Origin: Mariniphaga sp.
GTDB lineage: Bacteria > Bacteroidota > Bacteroidia > Bacteroidales > Prolixibacteraceae
Direction of reading: 5' to 3'
Assembly: GCA_025363795.1 (NCBI GenBank)
Contig: JANYLE010000444.1
Location: 1 to 5,114, forward strand
DNA: 5,114 nt
Both the position numbers and the translations under genes were made by a program. This document shows, piece after piece, positions 1-5,114 of the stretch. Positions within the stretch are counted from its first letter, which is position 1. Every line of letters begins with the position of its first letter. The notes beneath the pieces were generated by a model. The model had not been told where the DNA came from, did no database searches, and worked only from the letters and a program-made list of their open reading frames with translations.

Positions 1-3000
1 GATGGTTAATATTTCTTGTTGCAGCGACTGTGTATCTGTTGACTATTGAACCTACAGCCAGTTTTTGGGATTGTGGGGAATTCATTACAACGGCATTTAC
101 ACTTCAGGTTGGTCATCCGCCCGGAGCTCCGCTCTTTATGATCATGGGACGTGTTTTTACGATGTTTGCCGGTAATACCGCACAGGTTCCCGTTATGGTG
201 AACATCATGTCGGCATTGGCCAGCGCATTTACAATCTTATTCCTCTTTTGGACCATTACCCATTTGGCCCGTAGGGTTATTTCCACAAAAGCAGCTGAGC
301 TCACTATTCCGCAGATGATTGCTGTTTTGGGCGCTGGAGCTGTTGGAGCACTTGCTTATACTTTCTCCGATACCTTTTGGTTCTCAGCTGTTGAAGGTGA
401 AGTTTATGGAACATCGTCGATGTTTACTGCACTTGTTTTCTGGTGCATCCTGAAATGGGAAAACGAAGCGGATGACAAATTCGCAAACCGTTGGATTGTC
501 TTGATTTGCTATCTGATTGGACTCTCCATTGGTGTTCACTTATTGAATTTACTGGCGATTCCTGCGATTGTTCTCGTGTATTACTTCAGGAAATATCCCA
601 CAACCAGGAATGGTGTGATCATCTCGCTTGCTATTTCAATGGTATTGGTTGCCGTTGTAATGTTCGTACTGATTCCCGGAATCGTGATTATGGCGCAATG
701 GTTTGAGTTGATCTTTGTGAACGGATTGGGATTGCCATACAACACAGGTACTGTTATTTATAGTGCACTACTAATCGCCGGAATCGTCTGGGGTCTTAAA
801 TATACAGCACAAAAAAAGAAGGCGCTTTTAAATACGGTTATATTGGGAATTACCGTTCTCATAATTGGTTACTCTTCCTATGCAATGATTATTATCCGTT
901 CATCGGCAAATACACCGATGGATCAGAATAATCCTGATAATGCATTCTCATTGCTTTCGTATTTGAACCGTGAACAATATGGCAGTAAGCCTTTATTTTA
1001 CGGACAATATTACAATGCTCCGCTGGATAGTGAAAATCCGTACTCAAAGGGATCTCCGAATTACATTGAGCGAAACGGAAGGTATGAAGTTTCCGATTAC
1101 AAGCAATCTCCGAATTACGACAGTAGGTTTTGCACGCTCTTTCCGCGAATGTTTAGTCCAAGTGCTGATCATATAAAGGAGTACGAGAATTGGGCAAATA
1201 TCAAAGGCACACCTATCCAGGTTACCAACAGGGAAGGGGAGCCTCAGACATTGGTTAAGCCAACTTTTACTGAAAATCTCACCTTCTTCTTTACCTACCA
1301 GATCAACTGGATGTATTGGCGTTATTTCATGTGGAATTTCTCAGGACGCCAGAATGATATTCAGGGGAATGGCGATATATTAAATGGTAACTGGATCACA
1401 GGATTTAACTTTCTCGATTCTATTCGGTTAGGCGACCAAAGTCATTTACCCACAGCATTGGCCAATAACAGAGGCAAGAATAAATATTATCTTCTGCCAT
1501 TGATTCTAGGATTACTTGGACTTTTCTACCAGTTTAACGCAGGTTCCAAAGGGAAAAAGGATTTCTGGGTGGTGATGTCCCTGTTTATCATGACAGGACT
1601 GGCAATTCTAGTCTATCTGAATCAGGAACCGCTCCAGCCGCGTGAGCGGGATTATGCTTATGCCGGATCGTTTTATGCTTTTGCCATCTGGATTGGATTT
1701 GGCGTACTGGCGCTCTACGAATGGTTGAATAAGGTTTCTCCTGCAAAAATCAGTGCCATAGCCGCTACAACAATCTCATTGATTGCTGTCCCATGTTTAA
1801 TGGCGAATCAGAACTGGGATGATCATGATCGTTCGAATCGTTATACAGCCCGCGATTTTGGAGGTAACTACCTTCAGTCATGTGCTCCCAATGCCATTAT
1901 CTTTACAAACGGCGATAATGATACTTTCCCTTTATGGTACGCCCAGATGGTCGAAGGAATTAGAACGGATGTACGTGTTTGTAATCTAAGCTATTTTCAG
2001 ACTGACTGGTATGTTGATCAGATGAAGACCAAAGCATATGAGTCAGACGCGCTGCCAATTAAGTTTACACATAACCAATATGTTCAGGGAACACGTGATG
2101 TAATTTATATCCTGGATCAGATTAAACGCCCTGTGATTCTCAAAGAGGCAATGGATTTTGTCCGTTCCGAGGATCCGGAAACGAAATTGAAACAGGCGGA
2201 TAATGCATCGTTCTTCCCGTCCAGACAATTGGTTTATCCTGTTGATAAAGCAGCTGTTCTTGCCAACAATGTTGTTGCTCCGAAAGATGCAGACAGCATT
2301 GTTTCTCAAATGAATATTAATCTTACGGGAAATTACCTCACCAAGGATGAATTAATGATCCTGGATATTATTGCAAACAACAACTGGAAACGGCCAATTT
2401 ATTTTGCAATAACGGTGGGAAGAGACAAGTACCTGAATTTACAGGATTACTTCCAGACTGAAGGCTTTGCCTACCGTTTGGTTCCGATCAAGACCCCTTC
2501 TGAAAATCAGCAGTTCGGCCGTGTTCGTACTGATGTCATGTATAATAACATCATCAACAAATTCCGGTGGGGCAATATGAACGATCCTAAGGTTTACCTT
2601 GATGAGAACAATATCCGTATGTCAATGAATGTCCGGAACAGTTTTGTCCGGTTGGCTGACGGTTTATTGGCTGAAGGGAAGCGTGATTCGGCCATTGCTG
2701 TACTTGATCGTTGCAACGAATTAGTTCCCAATGAAAAAGTTACGTATAACTATTTCAACCTCCTAATGGCGAAGTCGTATTATATGGCTGCTCGCAATGG
2801 TGTTAAAAACCGTGGTTTGGATAGTCTGGCAATCGAAGTGAATCTTTACCCGGCTGCCGTTAAAAAGGCAAATGATGTGGTAAAAATAATGGCCACCAAT
2901 TGTGAGGAAGAACTTAAATACTATTTCACTCTCGAACCAAAATTCCGTGCTACAATTCAGGAGGATCTGCAACGCTCGTTCTATATTATGCAGGAGTTAA

Positions 3001-3116
3001 GTAATATGTCCGGCCGTTTTGGGGAGAAAGCTTTGAGTGAGGATATTTCTAAAAGGTTGAATGATTTGCTCAAAACTTATCAGCCGGATCTTGCCACTCC
3101 GGAAATGAAAAAATAA
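1..3116 (+). CDS. DUF2723 family polytopic membrane protein (GT-C glycosyltransferase-like), 5' partial
   Basis: Likely a membrane-embedded GT-C-fold glycosyltransferase that transfers sugar from a lipid donor on the periplasmic face. The family includes eukaryotic TMEM260, a protein O-mannosyltransferase; the bacterial substrate is unknown to me. The frame is open from base 3, so the gene starts upstream. The GTG at 30 lies inside a hydrophobic helix (WLIFLVAATVYLLTI) and is not a credible start. Counting from that GTG, the family signature FWDCGEF is at residues 12-18 with acidic D14 and E17, the kind of first-loop acidic motif GT-C enzymes use, and VGHPPGAPLF is at 27-36. About seven hydrophobic segments follow to residue 290, then a soluble loop (about 290-485), about four more helices to residue 593, including the conserved QPRERDYAYAGSFYAF near 536-551, and a periplasmic C-terminal domain (HDRSNRYTARDFGGNYL near 598, TNGDNDTFPLWYAQ near 626). 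A TPR-like stretch is near 870-915. Over 1,030 residues fits bacterial members. Family call is confident; activity is inferred. Confidence 0.93.
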   Translation, partial: WLIFLVAATVYLLTIEPTASFWDCGEFITTAFTLQVGHPPGAPLFMIMGRVFTMFAGNTAQVPVMVNIMSALASAFTILFLFWTITHLARRVISTKAAELTIPQMIAVLGAGAVGALAYTFSDTFWFSAVEGEVYGTSSMFTALVFWCILKWENEADDKFANRWIVLICYLIGLSIGVHLLNLLAIPAIVLVYYFRKYPTTRNGVIISLAISMVLVAVVMFVLIPGIVIMAQWFELIFVNGLGLPYNTGTVIYSALLIAGIVWGLKYTAQKKKALLNTVILGITVLIIGYSSYAMIIIRSSANTPMDQNNPDNAFSLLSYLNREQYGSKPLFYGQYYNAPLDSENPYSKGSPNYIERNGRYEVSDYKQSPNYDSRFCTLFPRMFSPSADHIKEYENWANIKGTPIQVTNREGEPQTLVKPTFTENLTFFFTYQINWMYWRYFMWNFSGRQNDIQGNGDILNGNWITGFNFLDSIRLGDQSHLPTALANNRGKNKYYLLPLILGLLGLFYQFNAGSKGKKDFWVVMSLFIMTGLAILVYLNQEPLQPRERDYAYAGSFYAFAIWIGFGVLALYEWLNKVSPAKISAIAATTISLIAVPCLMANQNWDDHDRSNRYTARDFGGNYLQSCAPNAIIFTNGDNDTFPLWYAQMVEGIRTDVRVCNLSYFQTDWYVDQMKTKAYESDALPIKFTHNQYVQGTRDVIYILDQIKRPVILKEAMDFVRSEDPETKLKQADNASFFPSRQLVYPVDKAAVLANNVVAPKDADSIVSQMNINLTGNYLTKDELMILDIIANNNWKRPIYFAITVGRDKYLNLQDYFQTEGFAYRLVPIKTPSENQQFGRVRTDVMYNNIINKFRWGNMNDPKVYLDENNIRMSMNVRNSFVRLADGLLAEGKRDSAIAVLDRCNELVPNEKVTYNYFNLLMAKSYYMAARNGVKNRGLDSLAIEVNLYPAAVKKANDVVKIMATNCEEELKYYFTLEPKFRATIQEDLQRSFYIMQELSNMSGRFGEKALSEDISKRLNDLLKTYQPDLATPEMKK

Positions 3117-3145
3117 ATTATTTTTTAGTTCTCGTTAGATTTAAT

Positions 3146-3153
3146 TATTTTTG
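3146..3153 (+). promoter_or_regulatory. Putative Bacteroidota -7 promoter box for the deacetylase gene
   Basis: TATTTTTG matches the Bacteroidota sigma-ABfr -7 consensus TAnnTTTG and ends 42 bases before the deacetylase ATG, a normal distance. No clear TTTG -33 box lies 19-21 bases upstream; the region there is only T-rich. It could give the deacetylase its own promoter. Readthrough from the DUF2723 gene across the 79-base gap is equally possible. The motif is short and the spacer is AT-rich, so chance matches are likely. Confidence 0.35.
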
Positions 3154-3195
3154 TCTCCGATTATTGGAAAATTGCTTTGATAGATACTATTACGA

Positions 3196-3906
3196 ATGAG
3201 ATTTAAACTGCAGGTTCATCTGCCACATTATATTACAAAATGGTTTCCATTGGCTGTATGGCGGATGGATGACGATTCTAAGACCGTATATCTGACTTTC
3301 GATGATGGTCCAATACCCGAGGTAACACCTTGGGTATTGGATTTATTACACAAGAATAACATCAAGGCAACTTTTTTTGCTGTTGGTGAAAATGTTTTCC
3401 GGTATCCCGAACTGTTTGAACAGATCATCGAAGAGGGGCATGCCGTTGGAAATCACACCTATCACCATCTCCAGGGGCTTAAATCGGATAACCGTACTTA
3501 TTACAAGGATATAGTCAAGGCGAATAACCTGATCGGATCAAATCTCTTTCGTCCGCCTCATGGATGGTTGAAAAGGGCTCAATACCGTTATTTATCCGGT
3601 AAGTATAAGATCATCATGTGGGATGTTATCTCCTGCGATTACAACCAGAATATCACGAAAGAGGAGGTTTTGCAAAACGTACTTGATTTTGCAAGATCAG
3701 GTAGTATCATCACTTTCCATGATTCGAAAAAAGCGGCCAGCCACCTTTATTGGGCACTTCCCCGTGCTATTGCGGCATTGAAAGCGGAGGGTTATGAGTT
3801 CAGTAAAATTGAATTCCCAAAAGTACGTCGTCTTTCCTTCTCTCCCGCTTTACAGCGTATCAGGCGCCTACGAAACAATCTCAAGCAGTTGAGTCATTGG
3901 GCATAA
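3196..3906 (+). CDS. Polysaccharide deacetylase family protein (CE4, NodB domain)
   Basis: Predicted metal-dependent deacetylase that removes N- or O-acetyl groups from an envelope or extracellular polysaccharide. All five CE4 motifs are intact in 236 residues: TFDDGP at 34-39 (D36 catalytic base, D37 metal ligand), HTYHH at 87-91 (H87 and H91 metal ligands), RPPHGW at 119-124, WDVISCDY at 142-149, and ITFHDS at 172-177 (H175 catalytic). The segment before the domain (KWFPLAVWRMD, 15-25) resembles that of short Bacteroidota members of this family. No cleavable signal peptide is evident, so location is uncertain; the N-terminus might associate with the membrane. The tail from about 204 is strongly basic (RIRRLRNNLK). 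The ATG is the only reasonable start because an in-frame TAG lies at 3181-3183; there is no Shine-Dalgarno, as usual in this phylum. It follows the DUF2723 gene on the same strand, consistent with shared envelope-glycan work, but the substrate cannot be named. Confidence 0.93.
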   Translation: MRFKLQVHLPHYITKWFPLAVWRMDDDSKTVYLTFDDGPIPEVTPWVLDLLHKNNIKATFFAVGENVFRYPELFEQIIEEGHAVGNHTYHHLQGLKSDNRTYYKDIVKANNLIGSNLFRPPHGWLKRAQYRYLSGKYKIIMWDVISCDYNQNITKEEVLQNVLDFARSGSIITFHDSKKAASHLYWALPRAIAALKAEGYEFSKIEFPKVRRLSFSPALQRIRRLRNNLKQLSHWA

Positions 3907-3997
3907 GATAGTATTATCTTTGCTTTTTGACGTTTCATTACCCGAAGTCTCTTTTGCAGAGATCTTTTGACCATTTTTATCTTTTTTCTATCACATT

Positions 3998-4035
3998 TTC
4001 TCCCTTTCCCTAAAGGAATCGGAGAATTTCTTTTT
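3998..4035 (+). terminator. Putative rho-independent terminator after the deacetylase gene
   Basis: TTCTCC (3998-4003) pairs with GGAGAA (4021-4026). A 2x2 internal loop separates this from an inner stem of TTCC (4006-4009) with GGAA (4015-4018), closed by the five-base loop CTAAA. A T-rich tail, TTTCTTTTT (4027-4035), follows directly. The structure lies 91 bases past the deacetylase stop and just before the marR promoter palindrome, the expected place to insulate the two transcription units. The internal loop makes it weaker than a textbook terminator. Confidence 0.5.
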
Positions 4036-4042
4036 AATAATT

Positions 4043-4068
4043 ATATAGTTAGAGTAATCTAACTATAT
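4043..4068. promoter_or_regulatory. Perfect 11-bp inverted repeat, likely MarR operator
   Basis: The left arm ATATAGTTAGA (4043-4053) and right arm TCTAACTATAT (4058-4068) are exact reverse complements around a 4-base spacer, GTAA. MarR dimers typically bind palindromes of about 16-25 bp near their own promoters. This one lies upstream of marR and its right arm overlaps the predicted -7 box at 4064-4071, so occupancy would block RNA polymerase. A related, degenerate copy occurs at 4611-4632 before the ATPase gene. A hairpin role in RNA is less likely, because the repeat lies mostly upstream of the predicted transcription start. Binding by this MarR is inferred from position and symmetry. Confidence 0.65.
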
Positions 4069-4071
4069 TTG
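4064..4071 (+). promoter_or_regulatory. Putative -7 promoter box of the marR-ATPase operon
   Basis: TATATTTG matches the Bacteroidota -7 consensus TAnnTTTG exactly and overlaps the right arm of the palindrome at 4058-4068. It predicts transcription starting a few bases downstream, around 4075-4079, giving a leader of about 110 bases before the marR ATG. No good TTTG -33 box is present; at a 20-base spacing there is only TTA (4041-4043), just outside the left arm. A weak -33 box would suit a promoter controlled by a bound regulator, but that is inference. Confidence 0.5.
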
Positions 4072-4188
4072 TATCGGAAATGCTGCTGCATGCAACACAG
4101 TTCTTAAACAGCAGATATTGGATGCAATCACTGGAACAATAAACCGGATGCTTATTCTTTAAGATTTAATTAAGACGAATACGTTAAA
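4072..4188 (+). other. Leader region of the marR operon with a 20-codon ORF and possible hairpin
   Basis: Between the predicted promoter and the marR start there is a short complete ORF at 4080-4142 (MLLHATQFLNSRYWMQSLEQ, TAA stop) whose ATG would sit almost at the predicted 5' end of the transcript. The same stretch can form a hairpin: CTGCTG (4083-4088) with CAGCAG (4109-4114), with the self-complementary TGCATGCA (4087-4094) overlapping the left arm. No Shine-Dalgarno, known riboswitch core or attenuator-like codon run was recognised. Either element could be chance; a leader peptide cannot be claimed without conservation or translation data. Confidence 0.25.
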
Positions 4189-4599
4189 ATGAGAAAACTG
4201 GAAGAAATGATCGCAAAAGTGTCCGGATACATGGGGCGAATGGAAGAGGAATCAAAAGAACAATTTAATTTCAAGGAGCTTACGCTTACTCAAATGCATT
4301 ACCTGGAGATGATCAGCGAACTTGAAAATCCGAATCTGACAGAGCTGGCTGCTGCAATGCAACTGACAAAGCCTACTGTTACAGTATTGGTCGATAAGTT
4401 GATAGAAAAGGAACTGATCTATAAGGTTCAATCGGATGCAGACAGAAGAAGTACGCACCTGCACCTTTCAGAAAGAGGTAAACTGATCAACCAGATGCAT
4501 GAATATGCCCACCGGCGTATTGCTGAGGAGATAGAGAAAAAGGTCAACCCCGATGAGATGGAACAGTTGATCAGTTTGCTTGAAAAAATCATGGCTTAA
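4189..4599 (+). CDS. MarR family winged-helix transcriptional regulator, possible metal sensor
   Basis: A cytoplasmic dimeric DNA-binding regulator of 136 residues, slightly shorter than the usual 140-150. Residues 1-30 and about 98-136 are helical, charged dimerisation segments. The winged helix-turn-helix spans about 33-97: NLTELAAAMQLT (49-60) is the first HTH helix and turn, KPTVTVLVDKLIEKELI (61-77) the recognition helix, and SDADRRSTHLHLSERGK (82-98) the wing with the conserved D85-R86-R87. H37 (in LTLTQMHYLEMI), H104 and H108 (HxxxH) and E19 coincide with the primary zinc ligands of AdcR in a manual alignment; AdcR's secondary-site residues C30 and E41 correspond to Q25 and M36 and are absent. 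The ATG is the first in frame after a TAA at 4171-4173. The ATPase gene follows after 45 bases, so cotranscription and control of that pump are likely. Autoregulation is suggested by the palindrome at 4043-4068. The family assignment is firm; the effector is not known. Confidence 0.93.
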   Translation: MRKLEEMIAKVSGYMGRMEEESKEQFNFKELTLTQMHYLEMISELENPNLTELAAAMQLTKPTVTVLVDKLIEKELIYKVQSDADRRSTHLHLSERGKLINQMHEYAHRRIAEEIEKKVNPDEMEQLISLLEKIMA

Positions 4600-4610
4600 T
4601 TTTTTATTTT

Positions 4611-4632
4611 TATAATTAGATAGATCAAACTA
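4611..4632. promoter_or_regulatory. Second, degenerate operator-like site before the ATPase gene
   Basis: This 22-base segment matches 4044-4065, inside the marR palindrome, at 17 of 22 positions by direct comparison: TATA, TTAGA, ATC and AACTA are shared at the same spacing. It retains partial dyad symmetry (ATTAG at 4615-4619, CTAAT at 4630-4634). It lies in the 45-base gap between marR and the ATPase gene and ends 12 bases before the ATPase ATG. No TAnnTTTG box is visible here, so it may be an auxiliary site or roadblock rather than an operator at an independent promoter. The AT-rich context weakens the case. Confidence 0.4.
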
Positions 4633-4644
4633 ATAATTGGTACA

Positions 4645-5114
4645 ATGGTAAATGACAGTATCAGATCTGAAAAGATCCAGGGATTAACTGGCGAGCAGGT
4701 CAGGCAAAAATTAGCGGCAGATGGATTCAATGAGTTACCATCCTCAAAACCCAAAAGCCTGTTGAAAATTGCTTTTGGGGTTATCCAGGAGCCAATGTTC
4801 CTTTTGTTAGTGGCTTGCGGAGCACTTTATCTTTTTCTTGGTGATGTTCAGGAAGGTTTAATGCTGCTTGGTTTTGTCTTTGTGATCATGGGCATTGAGT
4901 TTTACCAGGAGAAAAAAACCGAAAAGGCCCTTGATGCCTTGAAAGATCTTGCCAGTCCGCGGGCACTTGTTATCCGCGATGGCGTTGAGAAGCGCATTCC
5001 GGGACGAGATGTTGTTACTGATGATATCATGATCCTTCAGGAAGGGGACAGGGTTCCGGCTGACGCAATTGTTCTCTTCTCCGTGAATCTAAGCGCTGAT
5101 GAATCACTTTTAAC
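4645..5114 (+). CDS. Cation-translocating P-type ATPase (P2, Ca2+/Mn2+-like), 3' partial
   Basis: The N-terminal 156 codons of an ion-pumping ATPase that would move a cation across the inner membrane at the expense of ATP. The first ~35 residues (LTGEQVRQKLAADGFNELP, 14-32) are the cation-ATPase N-terminal domain found in P2 pumps such as SERCA, PMR1 and PacL. Two hydrophobic helices follow, about 51-66 (MFLLLVACGALYLFLG) and 72-87. Then comes the start of the actuator domain, with GDRVPAD at 134-140 and SADESLL at 150-156, which directly precedes the expected TGES motif beyond the window edge. There are no Cys-rich heavy-metal-binding repeats at the N-terminus, which argues against a P1B copper/zinc pump. 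The ion-binding helices M4-M6 and the DKTGT phosphorylation site are outside, so the ion cannot be determined. ATG chosen as the first in frame with the family N-terminus; no Shine-Dalgarno. It lies 45 bases after marR, probably in one operon. Confidence 0.92.
   Translation, partial: MVNDSIRSEKIQGLTGEQVRQKLAADGFNELPSSKPKSLLKIAFGVIQEPMFLLLVACGALYLFLGDVQEGLMLLGFVFVIMGIEFYQEKKTEKALDALKDLASPRALVIRDGVEKRIPGRDVVTDDIMILQEGDRVPADAIVLFSVNLSADESLL

Noticed and set aside
30..32. GTG at 30 as the start of the DUF2723 gene
   Set aside because: It lies in the middle of a hydrophobic helix, and the frame is open to the window edge with family-like sequence before it. The gene is 5' truncated by the window.
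2043..2309. Minus-strand 88-codon open frame within the DUF2723 gene
   Set aside because: It lies entirely opposite a clearly coding family-conserved region, has no recognisable domain, and is best explained as a shadow frame. The same applies to the other short overlapping frames.
3108..3126. Perfect A/T-only inverted repeat (AAAAAATAA / TTATTTTTT) across the DUF2723 stop codon
   Set aside because: The stem has no G or C pairs and almost no loop, so it would be a very weak terminator; poly-A next to poly-T is common in AT-rich spacers.
3905..3922. AAGATA-GTAT-TATCTT hairpin and an overlapping TATCTTTG box right after the deacetylase stop
   Set aside because: The stem is six mostly A/T pairs, too weak to call a terminator. 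The TAnnTTTG match could start a short RNA ending at the 3998-4035 terminator, but there is no -33 box at good spacing and no other support.
3947..3968. TCTCT/AGAGA stem-loop followed by CTTTT
   Set aside because: Five to six pairs with a short T tract; the structure at 3998-4035 is a better terminator candidate. It was not listed separately.
3970..4010. Pyrimidine-rich stretch before the terminator
   Set aside because: Simple composition bias without repeat units or symmetry beyond the terminator stem itself.

Overview
The window looks like a piece of a Bacteroidota (Bacteroidales/Flavobacteriia-like) chromosome. The evidence is the DUF2723 membrane glycosyltransferase-like protein that is typical of this phylum, the absence of Shine-Dalgarno sequences before every start, and intergenic matches to the phylum's -7 promoter element (TAnnTTTG). 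All genes are on the + strand. No RNA gene, insertion sequence, CRISPR array or sign of recent transfer was seen.

Left half, 1-3906: envelope glycan genes. A very large polytopic DUF2723 protein, whose N-terminus lies upstream of the window, occupies 1-3116. After a 79-base gap with a promoter-like TAnnTTTG box comes a complete CE4 polysaccharide deacetylase (3196-3906) with all five NodB motifs. Both products are expected to act on glycans at or beyond the inner membrane.

Intergenic region, 3907-4188: it holds a two-part stem-loop with a T-rich tail (3998-4035), a likely terminator for the deacetylase. Next comes a perfect 11+11 inverted repeat (4043-4068) that overlaps a TAnnTTTG -7 box (4064-4071), and then a leader of about 110 bases with a 20-codon ORF and a possible hairpin.

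Right part, 4189-5114: a 136-residue MarR-family regulator is followed after 45 bases by the N-terminal 156 codons of a P2-type (Ca2+/Mn2+-like) cation-transporting P-type ATPase that runs off the window. A second, degenerate copy of the palindrome (17 of 22 positions identical) sits at 4611-4632, just before the ATPase start. This suggests a small autoregulated operon with two operators.

The most interesting observation is that the MarR protein has Glu19, His37, His104 and His108 at positions equivalent to the primary zinc ligands of the pneumococcal regulator AdcR (E24, H42, H108, H112), judged by manual alignment to recalled family knowledge. A MarR protein with a possible metal site, next to a cation pump and with matching palindromes before both genes, makes a coherent candidate metal-homeostasis module. 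The metal and the direction of regulation cannot be decided from the sequence.
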